A DNA stretch of 64,000 nucleotides from Desulfobacteraceae bacterium (GTDB lineage Bacteria > Desulfobacterota > Desulfobacteria > Desulfobacterales > Desulfosalsimonadaceae). The translations under genes were made by a program, and so were the position numbers. Positions within the stretch are counted from its first letter, which is position 1, and each line of letters begins with the position of its first letter. The stretch is from the NCBI GenBank assembly GCA_011389515.1, contig JAABUA010000005.1, positions 28,103 through 92,102 on the forward strand, given 5' to 3'. The notes beneath the pieces were generated by a model, which was given only the letters and a program-made list of their open reading frames with translations, did no database searches and was not told where the DNA came from. Positions 26,065 to 34,947 of the stretch are shown here, in pieces.

Positions 26065-27441
26065 ATGAAATCGCTGAAAACCGAATATGATGCCATTGTG
26101 GTCGGCAGCGGGCCGGGAGGGGCGAGTGTCGCCCGGGATCTATCCCGCAGGGGAAAGAAAGTGCTGATCCTGGAGTGGGGGGACAATGACCCGCTGAAGG
26201 GAAAGGTTACCCAGATTATCCCGCGGGCGTTCACCCCCGGGAAGAGCATCTCCTTTACCCCGCAGATGCTGGGCGTTATCCGCGCCATCACCACCGGCGG
26301 CAGCTCGGTGATTTATTGCGCCACGGCATTTGATCCCCCGTTGGAAATGCTGAAGAAATACGGTGTGGACATCTCAGCGGAAGCAGCAGAAGTCAGGGAA
26401 GATGTTCCCATAGGTCCGCTTTCCGATACACTGATGGCGGCCGGACCGCGTCATTTTCTGGAAAGCGCCCAGGCGCTCGGATATGACGCGCATCGGTTGA
26501 ACAAGTTTATTTTCCAGGACAAGTGCCGCACCAATTGTCAGCTTTGCTCCTATGGCTGTCCTCACGGCGCCAAGTGGAGCGCCCGCAATTTTGTGGACGA
26601 GGCACTGGAAAACGGCGCGGAAATGATCAACTTCGCCAAAGTGGAAAAGGTTCTGGTTGAAAACCGGGCGGCCATCGGGGTCGAATACCGTCATGAAAAA
26701 GAAACGTTTCAGGCATACGGATCCAAAATCGTCATTGCCGCCGGGGGTATCGGCTCACCGTTGATCCTGCGGCAAAGCGGCATTCCAGGTACCGGTTATA
26801 ATTTCTTTTTCGATCCCCTGGTATTCGTGTACGGCAGGATCAAGGGGTTGGGCAGCGGCAAGGCCGTGCCCATGAGTGCAGGCGTTCATTTTCCGGATGA
26901 CGGCATCGTCATGACCGATTTCAATATGCCCCACCTCATGAAAATCCTCTTTGACCTTGAAGTGCTGAAAGTCAGGAAAGCATTTGCCTATACCGATGTC
27001 TTGCCCATCATGATCAAGGTCCGCGACGACCTGAGTGGCGAGATCACCAAGCGGGGATGGGTACGAAAGTCGCTCGGCCGCCAGGACAAGCTGCGCCTGG
27101 AAAAGGGGGCGGATCATGCCCGGCGGATTCTTTCCAATGCCGGCGCGACAGATATATACCGGGGATGGATGTTTGGGGCCCACCCGGGCGGTACGGTGAA
27201 GATCGGGGAGCATCTTGATGCCGATCTCAAGACCGTTTTCGACAACCTCTATGTATGCGATTGTTCGGTGATTCCGGAAGAATGGGGCCTGCCACCGACC
27301 TGGACCCTCCTCTCGCTGGGCAGACGTCTGGCCAAGCACCTGGTTGCCGAAGACAAGGTCTCGGGAAAAACCGGTTTCCAGCCGGTGGTGGTGATGCCGG
27401 AAAATGAGGAATCACAAGAACTCAGAACAGGCTCGATGTAA
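26065..27441 (+). CDS. GMC-like FAD oxidoreductase with cysteine cluster
   Basis: This is a flavoprotein alcohol or sugar dehydrogenase-like enzyme of 458 residues. It has the FAD motif GSGPGGASVARDLSRRGKKV near residue 12. A cysteine cluster CX3CX2CX3C (CRTNCQLCSYGCPHGAKW) near residues 154-165 could hold an iron-sulfur cluster. A second FAD-contact region (IAAGGIGSPLILRQSG) and a GMC-type C-terminal segment (YVCDCSVIPEEWGLPPTWTL, near 400) follow. The ATG at 26065 has AAGGAGG eight bases upstream; the open frame extends nearly 280 bases further without a usable start. It is followed after 26 bases by the CoA-reductase cluster and may act with it. The substrate is unknown. Confidence 0.8.
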   Translation: MKSLKTEYDAIVVGSGPGGASVARDLSRRGKKVLILEWGDNDPLKGKVTQIIPRAFTPGKSISFTPQMLGVIRAITTGGSSVIYCATAFDPPLEMLKKYGVDISAEAAEVREDVPIGPLSDTLMAAGPRHFLESAQALGYDAHRLNKFIFQDKCRTNCQLCSYGCPHGAKWSARNFVDEALENGAEMINFAKVEKVLVENRAAIGVEYRHEKETFQAYGSKIVIAAGGIGSPLILRQSGIPGTGYNFFFDPLVFVYGRIKGLGSGKAVPMSAGVHFPDDGIVMTDFNMPHLMKILFDLEVLKVRKAFAYTDVLPIMIKVRDDLSGEITKRGWVRKSLGRQDKLRLEKGADHARRILSNAGATDIYRGWMFGAHPGGTVKIGEHLDADLKTVFDNLYVCDCSVIPEEWGLPPTWTLLSLGRRLAKHLVAEDKVSGKTGFQPVVVMPENEESQELRTGSM

Positions 27442-27467
27442 TCCGGCAAGAGGAAAGGACCGTTTTT

Positions 27468-28913
27468 ATGCACAAGAAACAAATTCCAATAAAGGGCGAT
27501 CCTGGTGCTGCCGTTGTCCGTAAACTGCTCCATACCCGGGAAGTCAGAAATCTTCTCGCCGGTGTCCTGCCGGAAGTGCTGGATGTGTATGCCGGGAAAA
27601 ACCGCATCAGAAAATTTTTTTCCCGCATAACGGGGCGGCATTTGGCAAGAAGCCTTTCCCGTGCGGAAGATGTTTATGAAGACCGGGAAATTGAAAAACT
27701 GCTGAAAGATGAAACCTTTCTCCGGGAAGCGGCCCATTTTCTGCCGGAAATAACAGGCGCCTTTCTGGAGATGGCGGGCACCGTTGCTACTACCATTGAC
27801 GACCTGGAAACAGGGGCGAAAAAAGATCTGCTGGGAGCCTTGATTTCCCGGATGTCATCCGGACGAACCGGCGACCTGATTACCCGGGGATGCCGGATTG
27901 TTAATGATATCCATAAAGATGACCCGGAATTTTTTACGCGGATACTGGAGCCGGGGTTCCGGAAATGGATTGGGTCGGTCGATTTCGGGGAGCTAAAAGA
28001 GGCCTTGGACCATTCGGCCGGGGACATTAGAGCCTTTGTGGTCATGGCCAACAACGTGCTATGGGAATATCCCGCCAAGGTGGTCCTGCTCCTTTCCCTG
28101 CTCCCCTCTGCAGTGAACATGCTTGCCGAGTCTGCTGATATATCTGTAAAGCGGCTGAATGAACTCCCCCCGGATCTGCTTACGGATGTGGTGCTGTCGC
28201 TGATCCGGGAAATCGACGCCAAGCCCGTAATCGGTTTGATAAATGAGCTTTCCGAAGCGGCCCGGAAGATCCATACCGGAAGCGGTCTTCTGGGGGAGCC
28301 GGGCTCCCCGCAGCTGCCCAAGGATCTGTCCGGCAAAATTGAAGAGATTGTCGCTCATGTCGATCCGGCCACTTTATGGAAGGGGCGGATGGCTCTGGCG
28401 GAAACCGGGGCTGCCGCCAAGAGGGCCATGACGGATGCGGTAAACAGGAACAGCGAGTTAAAACGGCTTTCCATGATCAAACGGCCGGAAATTACCAACA
28501 TTCGCGTCAAGACATTCAACCAGGCGATTTCCTGGTGGGACGGGGTGGATGATGAGGAAATCGAGACGGCCTTTTCGCAAAATCTGTCCGCTTATGACAT
28601 GCAGGAGCTTGCCGAGGTGGTCAATGGCGTGCTTCGGATGTTCAACCGAATCGCCGATCAGCAGCCGGAACTCATCCCCCGGTTTATAGACCGGTTTGTT
28701 TCGGCCATAGATGATGACGAGTTGGCTGCTGCGGCTTTAAAGCTGTTCGGGGATAAGGGGGATGAAGCGGTTTCTCCTTCGGCCCGGGCCGTGGTGCCGC
28801 AGGCGGTTTTGTGGGTCGCAAACGTTCTGGCGCCAACTGACGACGAATATGAAGACGATGCCCGTCAGGCAAGAAATGCGCTGCAGCATTTGTTTGCCGC
28901 AGAGGAGGTGTAA
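27468..28913 (+). CDS. Conserved-looking unknown protein leading the 2-hydroxyacyl-CoA dehydratase-type cluster
   Basis: I do not recognise a domain. The 481-residue product is soluble, largely helical by composition, with no signal peptide and no cysteine motif (a single Cys near 143). Helical segments alternate with acidic stretches. Some hydrophobic segments (VVLLLSLLPSAVNML near 210) look like amphipathic or buried helices rather than membrane spans. It ends three bases before the first dehydratase-like subunit and has an AGAGGAAAGGA site before its ATG. It is therefore surely part of the operon and may be an assembly or scaffold protein. Confidence 0.75.
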   Translation: MHKKQIPIKGDPGAAVVRKLLHTREVRNLLAGVLPEVLDVYAGKNRIRKFFSRITGRHLARSLSRAEDVYEDREIEKLLKDETFLREAAHFLPEITGAFLEMAGTVATTIDDLETGAKKDLLGALISRMSSGRTGDLITRGCRIVNDIHKDDPEFFTRILEPGFRKWIGSVDFGELKEALDHSAGDIRAFVVMANNVLWEYPAKVVLLLSLLPSAVNMLAESADISVKRLNELPPDLLTDVVLSLIREIDAKPVIGLINELSEAARKIHTGSGLLGEPGSPQLPKDLSGKIEEIVAHVDPATLWKGRMALAETGAAAKRAMTDAVNRNSELKRLSMIKRPEITNIRVKTFNQAISWWDGVDDEEIETAFSQNLSAYDMQELAEVVNGVLRMFNRIADQQPELIPRFIDRFVSAIDDDELAAAALKLFGDKGDEAVSPSARAVVPQAVLWVANVLAPTDDEYEDDARQARNALQHLFAAEEV

Positions 28914-28916
28914 GGT

Positions 28917-30095
28917 ATGGACGTATTTTATGAAGCGGCAACCCGGGTCGACTGCCGGCCGATCATGGAGTGGAAAAATTCGGGCAGGCCGGTAGTCGGT
29001 TATACCTGCTCCTATACCCCGGCGGAAATATTTTACGCCGCGGGCATACTGCCGGTAAGGCTTCGGGGCATCGAAACCGACGGCATGGAAGTGGGGGACA
29101 CCTATTTCGGCCCCTTTATCTGCAGTTTTCCCAAGTGCATTCTGCAGCTGGCGGGCAAGGGAAAATTTTCATTTCTGGACGGGGCCATTATCACCCCGGG
29201 GTGCGACGGCATGCGGCGCCTGGACGAGTGCTGGCGAAAGGCCGGCGAGGATTACGAGGGGATCGTGCCCGATTACTTCTATTATTTCGATGTGCCCCAC
29301 AAGTCGGAAAACCACGGCATGGACTGGTACTTGGAAGAGCTGCGGCTGCTGGTCAAGAGCATCGAGGACCACTTCCATGTCGAGATTACCGATGAAAAAC
29401 TGCTAAATGCCATTGCTGTTTTTAATAAGGGGCGCCGGCTCTTGCGGGAGCTTGAAGACCTGCGGTCAAAAGACGACGTGGTGGTATCGGGTACGGATGC
29501 CTTTGCCGCGGCCGTGGCCGGAACGGTCATGCCCCGGGAGGAATACACCCGGTACCTGGAGGGGTGGCTGTCGGATCTCAAGGAGCGCAAGGCCTCTTTC
29601 AGTGACGGCAAAAAGAGGATCATGGTGGTGGGGAGCGTAAGTGATGAAATCGATCTGTTCGAGTTGATCGAGGCCAGAAAAACCGCCGTCGTAGTGGCCG
29701 AAAACCTGTGCTTCGGGATCCGGTACGAAGGAAACGAGATACCGGAAACCGGCGATCCCATGGCCTCGCTGGCAGCGCATTACCTTGGCGGGTCCGTGTG
29801 CCCGAGAATGTTCGGGAAATACAAGGAGCGGCTCCAGATGCTCAAGGAGAGGATTTTGCGTTCCGGTGCGGACGGACTGATCATGCAGAATATACGCTTC
29901 TGCGATCTTCACGGGGCGGAAAACGCCCTTTTTGAAAGGGACCTGGAAGCCCTTGGCATCCCCTGCCTCCGGGTGGAGCGGGAGTATGGCCCGCATATCG
30001 ACGCCGGACGGATGCGGCTTCGCATCGGCGCGTTTCTGGAGCGGTTGTCTGTTGCCGGGAAGCCGGCCGGTGGGGTGCAAAGAAGGACGGCGTAA
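28917..30095 (+). CDS. 2-hydroxyacyl-CoA dehydratase/benzoyl-CoA reductase-like subunit (BcrC/HgdB type)
   Basis: This is the smaller catalytic-type subunit of an ATP-activated radical reductase or dehydratase. The 392-residue protein has GYTCSYTPAEIFYAAGILPVRL near residue 27, the family's first cluster cysteine, then FGPFICSFPKCILQL near 65 and ITPGCDGMRRL near 91. Later segments are KKRIMVVGSVSDEIDLFELIE near 235, VAENLCFGIRYEG near 262 and QNIRFCDLHG near 320. The gene is three bases behind the preceding unknown gene and 56 before the first ATPase. Substrate cannot be read from the sequence. Confidence 0.9.
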   Translation: MDVFYEAATRVDCRPIMEWKNSGRPVVGYTCSYTPAEIFYAAGILPVRLRGIETDGMEVGDTYFGPFICSFPKCILQLAGKGKFSFLDGAIITPGCDGMRRLDECWRKAGEDYEGIVPDYFYYFDVPHKSENHGMDWYLEELRLLVKSIEDHFHVEITDEKLLNAIAVFNKGRRLLRELEDLRSKDDVVVSGTDAFAAAVAGTVMPREEYTRYLEGWLSDLKERKASFSDGKKRIMVVGSVSDEIDLFELIEARKTAVVVAENLCFGIRYEGNEIPETGDPMASLAAHYLGGSVCPRMFGKYKERLQMLKERILRSGADGLIMQNIRFCDLHGAENALFERDLEALGIPCLRVEREYGPHIDAGRMRLRIGAFLERLSVAGKPAGGVQRRTA

Positions 30096-30151
30096 GCTGG
30101 GGAGTGGATTTCTTGACCACCCCCCCAAACCACATTCAAAGGGAGGCCTCA

Positions 30152-30949
30152 ATGCCTTTTGTTGCCGGCTGCGATGTTGGTTCACTGACATCCAAGGCTG
30201 TAATTATGAAAAACGGTAAGATTGTCGCGGATGCCATCATCAAGTCCAGGGCACGGCCAGGGGATTCGGCAGAAGAAGTGATGGGCGAAGTGCTGGGCCG
30301 GGCCAATCTCACGCAAAAGGATATGGTCTATTGCATCGGAACCGGCTACGGCCGGGACAAAATCTCCTTTGTGGATGAATCCGTTTCGGAAATCTCTTGC
30401 CACGGCAAAGGGGCCCGCTGGCTCCTGCCGTCGGTGGAGACGGTCATCGATATCGGCGGCCAGGACTGCAAAACCATGAAAATCGATGCAGACGGCAACG
30501 TGGGGCGGTTCGCCGCAAACGACAAGTGCGCTTCGGGGACCGGGCGGTTTCTGGAAGTCATGGCAAGGGTCCTGCACGTCGGCATGGATGAACTGGGCAA
30601 ACTCACTGCCAGATCCAGGTCCCCCATTACCCTGGCCTCCACCTGCACGGTATGGGCCCAGGCGGATGTGATCAAATACATCAATTCCGGTGTTCCCATA
30701 GAGGATATCGGGGCGGGTATCAATACGGCAATGGCAGCCCGTGTGGCCATCCTGGTCAACGCCGTCAAACCCTCCGGCGATATTCTCATGACCGGCGGGG
30801 TCGCCAAAAACATTGGTGTGGTCTCCACCCTGGAAAAACTGTTGGGGATGAAAATCAAGAAGGCAAGAAAAGCGGATCCCCAGATGGCAGGCGCCATTGG
30901 CGCGGCCCTGCTGGCCGCTCATAAAGCAGACACAGGAGAAAGACGATGA
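30152..30949 (+). CDS. ATP-hydrolysing activator (HgdC/BcrD-like), copy 1
   Basis: This is an electron-donating ATPase that drives one-electron transfer to the dehydratase/reductase. The 265-residue ASKHA-fold protein has CDVGSLTSKAVIM near residue 6, GTGYGRDKI near 68, the IDIGGQDCKTMK phosphate motif near 98, NDKCASGTGRFLEVMARVL near 122 and CTVWAQADVIKYI near 167. The two cysteines in the last motifs normally hold the intersubunit [4Fe-4S] cluster. Its 3' MTGGVAKNIG motif is also present. The ATG at 30152 follows GGGAGG. It overlaps copy 2 by four bases. Confidence 0.93.
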   Translation: MPFVAGCDVGSLTSKAVIMKNGKIVADAIIKSRARPGDSAEEVMGEVLGRANLTQKDMVYCIGTGYGRDKISFVDESVSEISCHGKGARWLLPSVETVIDIGGQDCKTMKIDADGNVGRFAANDKCASGTGRFLEVMARVLHVGMDELGKLTARSRSPITLASTCTVWAQADVIKYINSGVPIEDIGAGINTAMAARVAILVNAVKPSGDILMTGGVAKNIGVVSTLEKLLGMKIKKARKADPQMAGAIGAALLAAHKADTGERR

Positions 30950-31737
30950 TTGTCGCCGGTTGCGATATCGGCTCCCTGACCGCCAAAGCCGTTATCATGG
31001 AGAACCTCAATATACTGTCTACAGCGGTCGCCCGGGCCGGGACGCGTCCCGCGGATTCGGCGGCCAATGTCATGGAAAAAGCCCTGAAGCGGGCCGGGTT
31101 GCGTATGAACGACATCTCCCATATCGTGGGTACGGGGTACGGAAGGGAGCAGATCCCTTTTGTCAGCAGCGTGGCATCGGAGATTTCGTGTCATGCCAAA
31201 GGCGCATGGCACGTGATGCCGTCGGTGCGCATGGTCATTGACATCGGCGGCCAGGATGCCAAGGCCACCCGGCTGGATGCCGACGGAAACGTGGCCAGGT
31301 ATATCTACAATGACAAGTGCGCATCGGGCACGGGGCGTTTCCTGGAAGTCATGGCCGAAGCGCTGGAAATCCCCCTGGAGGAAATGGGGGGTGTGGGGGC
31401 CCGGTCCACGGAAAAGCTTTCTATATCCAACCAGTGCGTGATTTTCGCCGAAACCGAGGTGGTCTCGCTGGTCAATGAGGGAAAAGAAACCGCCGATATC
31501 ATCAATGCCCTCCACCACGCCCTGGCCAAACGGGTGTCGGCCCTGGCGCGCAGCATCGAGGTCGAACAAGACGTGGTCATGACCGGCGGCGTGGCCAAGA
31601 ACAGCGGTGTGTTTGGGGCGCTTTCCCAGGCCCTGGGCATTGGGATGAAAGCCCTTAACGGCGTCGACCCCCAGATCGTAGGGGCCATGGGCGCGGCCCT
31701 GTTTGCGGCGGAAAACGCCGGAAAGGAAAACCCATGA
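30946..31737 (+). CDS. ATP-hydrolysing activator (HgdC/BcrA/D-like), copy 2
   Basis: This is a second ASKHA-fold activator of 263 residues, with CDIGSLTAKAVIMEN near residue 5, GTGYGREQI, VIDIGGQDAK, NDKCASGTGRFLEVMAEAL and NQCVIFAETEV. Both [4Fe-4S]-ligating cysteines are kept. Pairs of different activator subunits occur in class I benzoyl-CoA reductase (BcrA and BcrD); single activators are usual for amino-acid-derived 2-hydroxyacyl-CoA dehydratases. Here both copies are short, unlike the longer BcrA. It starts inside the end of copy 1 and overlaps the next gene by four bases. Confidence 0.93.
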   Translation: MIVAGCDIGSLTAKAVIMENLNILSTAVARAGTRPADSAANVMEKALKRAGLRMNDISHIVGTGYGREQIPFVSSVASEISCHAKGAWHVMPSVRMVIDIGGQDAKATRLDADGNVARYIYNDKCASGTGRFLEVMAEALEIPLEEMGGVGARSTEKLSISNQCVIFAETEVVSLVNEGKETADIINALHHALAKRVSALARSIEVEQDVVMTGGVAKNSGVFGALSQALGIGMKALNGVDPQIVGAMGAALFAAENAGKENP

Positions 31738-33134
31738 GACCGGAAATCCGGGAATACAATTACGACTGGATGATGGCCGGCACCCTCAATGCCGCCGGGG
31801 CGCTCGCCAACGGCACAAAAAAGGAAACCGAAATGACCTGGCGCTATATTCCCTATTTCAGCGGGGTCGCCCGGGCCTTTATCAATGCGGGGCCGCCCGG
31901 CATCGCTTTTCTGGAGCTGGGAGCCCGGTATTATCAAAACATTCTGAATGCCCACAGGGATGGCAAAAAAATCGCGGCCACCACCTTCTGCAACACTCCT
32001 TCGATTTTGTATGCCATGGGTGTCGTACCGGCCACCTTTGAGGTGCTCACCGCCATCGGCGCGCTGGTCTGGAAGCGGGGGATGTTTGATTACATGGATT
32101 ACTGCTGCGAAACGGGCATGCCCGAGACATCGTGCTCCTCCCAGCGGGGGGCGCTGGGGGCGGTTTTGGCGGGCTTGAGCGAAAAGATCGATTTCATCGT
32201 GTGCGACACGCCCGGCGTGTGCGACACCAATGCCAATGCCTTTGCCTTTGCGTCGGCCTACATGGACAAACCGTTTTACCAGCTCAATTATCCCAGCGTC
32301 CTGGGGGACGAGCGAAGCCAGAAATACCATATTGACGACTACAAGGAGATGATCCGGTTCATCGAGGAGCAGAGCGGCAAAAAACTTGACTATGACCAGC
32401 TGGGAACCGTTCTTGCCGAAGTCGACAAGCAGGATGCGCTCACGGCGGATATGGAAGACATGCTCATGCTGACGCCGACCCCGGTTCCGCCGATCTATAC
32501 CATCATGATTTATGCGGGCCGCTTCTGCTTTTCAGGGCACCCGGAATATACAAGGCTGCTGGAAATCATGGTCGATACGACGCGAAAACGCGCTGCGGCC
32601 GGTGTGCCGGGTCTGAGTGCGGGAGAAGAAAAACTGCGGGTCGTCATGTGTTATATCGATCACTATACCGTGGACATGAATTTCTACCATTATTTCGAAG
32701 AGCGGGGGATCGCCCACACCGGATCCATCCTGACGCGAAATTTCCGTGACGGCAACAAATACGTGGCCGACCTGCCGGGAACCAGTTATTCCATCGATAC
32801 CTCTTCGCCGGATGCCATGCTCGATTCCATCGCCCAGATGAACGCGCGCATGCCCATGGTCCGTTCCATCCGGGGGCCCTATGACAAGCAGGGCATGTGG
32901 CTGGAAGAAACCCTGGCCTGCGCAAAACTCTACCAGGCCGACTGCATCATTTACAACGGTACCCCGGGGTGTCGAAACACCTGGGGGATGCTCAAACCCT
33001 TTGCCCGGGACCTGGAAAAACATGGATATCCGGTTCATATCATGAATGACGACGGGTTTGACGACCGGGTGGAATCCTGGGACGCCACCCGGGAGCGGCT
33101 GGACGAGTTTTTCAATGTCCGGGGATTGTTGTAG
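31734..33134 (+). CDS. 2-hydroxyacyl-CoA dehydratase/benzoyl-CoA reductase-like subunit (BcrB/HgdA type)
   Basis: This is the larger catalytic-type subunit of 466 residues. Cysteines sit in family positions: TTFCNTPSILYAMGVVPATF near residue 85, MDYCCETGMPETSCSSQRG near 125, FIVCDTPGVCDTN near 160 and YNGTPGCRNTWGMLK near 415. It overlaps the ATPase gene by four bases and is 37 bases ahead of a polyferredoxin, giving a complete reductase set. The pairing with two ATPases argues for a benzoyl-CoA-reductase-like or other double-activator enzyme, but the substrate is open. Confidence 0.9.
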   Translation: MRPEIREYNYDWMMAGTLNAAGALANGTKKETEMTWRYIPYFSGVARAFINAGPPGIAFLELGARYYQNILNAHRDGKKIAATTFCNTPSILYAMGVVPATFEVLTAIGALVWKRGMFDYMDYCCETGMPETSCSSQRGALGAVLAGLSEKIDFIVCDTPGVCDTNANAFAFASAYMDKPFYQLNYPSVLGDERSQKYHIDDYKEMIRFIEEQSGKKLDYDQLGTVLAEVDKQDALTADMEDMLMLTPTPVPPIYTIMIYAGRFCFSGHPEYTRLLEIMVDTTRKRAAAGVPGLSAGEEKLRVVMCYIDHYTVDMNFYHYFEERGIAHTGSILTRNFRDGNKYVADLPGTSYSIDTSSPDAMLDSIAQMNARMPMVRSIRGPYDKQGMWLEETLACAKLYQADCIIYNGTPGCRNTWGMLKPFARDLEKHGYPVHIMNDDGFDDRVESWDATRERLDEFFNVRGLL

Positions 33135-33171
33135 TTTACGAATTTTCAACTGTTTACGGAGGAATCGGGGC

Positions 33172-34341
33172 ATGAAACAGCTGAAAAGCAGGCTGAAAGA
33201 AGGCATGGGTATTTTTGCCGAATCCCGCAGGGTCTACAAAAAACTGCAGAAGCACCTCGACCGTCAGCCCGTAGGGTTTCCGGCTACCCCGTCCGGTGTG
33301 GAGCGGCGCATTCTGCGGGAAGTGTTTACGGCTGAAGAAGCAGCCATCGCCCTTGAATTGGACTATAGATTTCAATTGTTTGTGCAGGTTTTCGAAAAAG
33401 TCAGGGACCAGGGCATATCCGAGGAAAAACTCCAATCCATGCTGGACAACATGGAAAGAAACGGGGCGATTTTTGTCAAAATGACGGACGGCAAAAAAAG
33501 CTACGCCCTGCACCCCTTTGCCGTGGGCATATTTGAAATGAAATTGCCTACCATGAACGCCAATTTCTATATGGATGCCCGCAAATACATGTATCAGGCC
33601 TTCGGCATGGCGTTTCTCTCCACCGGGCTCCCCCAGATGCGCGTTATTCCCATTGAAAAAAGCGTCACCCCGGATCTGCACATCGCCACCTATGATGAAA
33701 TCCGGGAGCTGGTGCTTCAAAATGACGGGCGCATCGGCGTGGCCGAATGCGTCTGCCGGAAAGGCCGGGATGCCATCGGCCGATCCTGCGGGGAAACGGA
33801 CAGGCGGGAGGTCTGCATCGGTTTTGCCGATTTTCACGATATGTATTCGCGAAACGGCTTCGGCCGTTCCATCTCCAAGGAAGAGGCGTTTGAAATCCTG
33901 GCGCAAAACGAGAAGGACGGCCTGGTGCTGATGCCTTCCAACGCCCGGGAGGCCCAGTTCGTGTGCAGTTGCTGCAAATGCTGCTGCGCCTGCCTGGAAG
34001 CGGTCAGCCTCCTGGCCAAACCGGCGGAATTTGTGAAGAACAATTATTACGCGGTTCTGGACGCGGAAAAATGCGTGGAATGCGGCAAGTGCGGCAAAAA
34101 ATGCAAGATGGAAGCCGTTCAGATGACGGAGCAAAAGGCCGTCGGTATCGACCTGAACCGGTGCATCGGATGCGGGGTATGCGTGGCCGCCTGCAAATCC
34201 GGGGCGTTGATCCTGGCGAAAAAGGAAATCCAGACCGTGCCGCCCAAGGATATGGACACGCTTTATGAGGAAATCATGAAGCACAAAAAAGGAACGGTGG
34301 GAAGTGCATTGCATGTGGGGCGCAAAATCGCAGGATTTTAA
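33172..34341 (+). CDS. Iron-sulfur protein with two C-terminal [4Fe-4S] ferredoxin motifs
   Basis: This is a probable electron donor to the two ATPases. The 389-residue protein has an N-terminal helical/winged-helix-like region, then a central cysteine pair (ECVCRKGRDAIGRSC near 200) and a dense run CSCCKCCCACLE near 265. Two classical ferredoxin motifs follow (CVECGKCGKKCK near 303 and CIGCGVCVAACK near 331). The ATG at 33172 follows CGGAGG at 33157-33162. It is the last gene before a repeat-filled gap, and probably ends the operon that starts at 27468. Confidence 0.88.
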   Translation: MKQLKSRLKEGMGIFAESRRVYKKLQKHLDRQPVGFPATPSGVERRILREVFTAEEAAIALELDYRFQLFVQVFEKVRDQGISEEKLQSMLDNMERNGAIFVKMTDGKKSYALHPFAVGIFEMKLPTMNANFYMDARKYMYQAFGMAFLSTGLPQMRVIPIEKSVTPDLHIATYDEIRELVLQNDGRIGVAECVCRKGRDAIGRSCGETDRREVCIGFADFHDMYSRNGFGRSISKEEAFEILAQNEKDGLVLMPSNAREAQFVCSCCKCCCACLEAVSLLAKPAEFVKNNYYAVLDAEKCVECGKCGKKCKMEAVQMTEQKAVGIDLNRCIGCGVCVAACKSGALILAKKEIQTVPPKDMDTLYEEIMKHKKGTVGSALHVGRKIAGF

Positions 34342-34345
34342 AATT

Positions 34346-34420
34346 GACGGCTTCGCAAAAAGGCAGCCCTGCCCCCTGACCTTGGACGCGCCTTGATCTT
34401 GAACTTTTTGCAAAGCCGTC
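34346..34420. repeat. Repeat family B, copy 1
   Basis: The element starts GACGGCTTCGCAAAAAG and ends CTTTTTGCAAAGCCGTC, a near-perfect terminal inverted repeat. It shares the internal segment GCGCCTTGATCTTGAAC with the copy at 37164-37290. It lies five bases after the stop of the polyferredoxin gene and could act as a terminator. Confidence 0.7.
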
Positions 34421-34422
34421 TG

Positions 34423-34593
34423 GAACCGAAACCGAAAGAAGAACAGGTCTCTTGGGCACCCGCAAGGGGTGCCCCTACGGGCCCATATTCTGTGGGAATA
34501 TTTATCGTATCTATACAAAATGCAAAAATTAGTAAAAAAACCGATTTCGATAGCGATTTCGATTTCGAAAAAATGAAATGCAAACAAACGATG
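34423..34593. repeat. Repeat family A, copy interrupted by a hairpin unit
   Basis: The copy shares GAACAGGTCTCTTGGGCAC and AAAAAACCGATTTCGATAGC (then GATTTCGATTTCG) with the copies at 24137 and 47950. The middle differs: bases 34453-34477 form a hairpin (GGGCACCC...GGGGTGCCC), which looks like a small palindromic unit placed within the element. The terminal inverted repeats seen in the 24-kb copy are not present. Confidence 0.65.
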
Positions 34594-34625
34594 TAGCAGC
34601 AGCATGGCGGGCCACTGTCTGAATT

Positions 34626-34822
34626 GAACAATTTCCTCCGGGGGGTGCGGTATTGCCCTGAGGCAACAATTGCAGGCGGTTGGTGATAGCTCCTGGCGAA
34701 GCGCAGACAAGCGCCCTGTGGCCCAGCCGTTTATCACAGGGCGCGTCTGAGCGAGCCATGGAGATATCCCAACCACCTGCAGTTGCCGTGGGCGATACCG
34801 GAGCCCCCGGAGGAAATTGTCC
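34626..34822. repeat. Repeat family C, copy 1 (197-bp near-palindrome)
   Basis: The left end GAACAATTTCCTCCGGGGGG and the right end CCCCCGGAGGAAATTGTCC are inverted copies of each other. Pairing continues inward almost to the centre, with an inner GCGCCCTGTG/CACAGGGCGC stem near 34711-34743. It is non-coding. Copies 2 and 3 lie at 43521-43735 and 43973-44180. Confidence 0.75.
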
Positions 34823-34850
34823 ATTTTCTTTCTTTCTTTTTTCTAACCAG

Positions 34851-34870
34851 GGGCACGGCGCGCCGTGCCC
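34851..34870. repeat. 20-bp perfect palindrome
   Basis: GGGCACGGCGCGCCGTGCCC reads the same on both strands. It stands 28 bases after repeat C copy 1, and 78 bases before the next gene. It could be a hairpin terminator or a palindromic repeat unit. Confidence 0.6.
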
Positions 34871-34947
34871 GTACAGCACACTGCGGTTTTTTTGGGGGAT
34901 TCCTGCTGATACTGATAACGGATAGATAGAAAAAAACAGAATATTTT

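Noticed and set aside
33154..34824. A 556-codon open frame on the minus strand opposite the polyferredoxin
   Set aside because: It lies antisense to a gene with clear ferredoxin motifs and runs on into repeats; no start signal or known domain. It is a by-product of GC-rich third positions.
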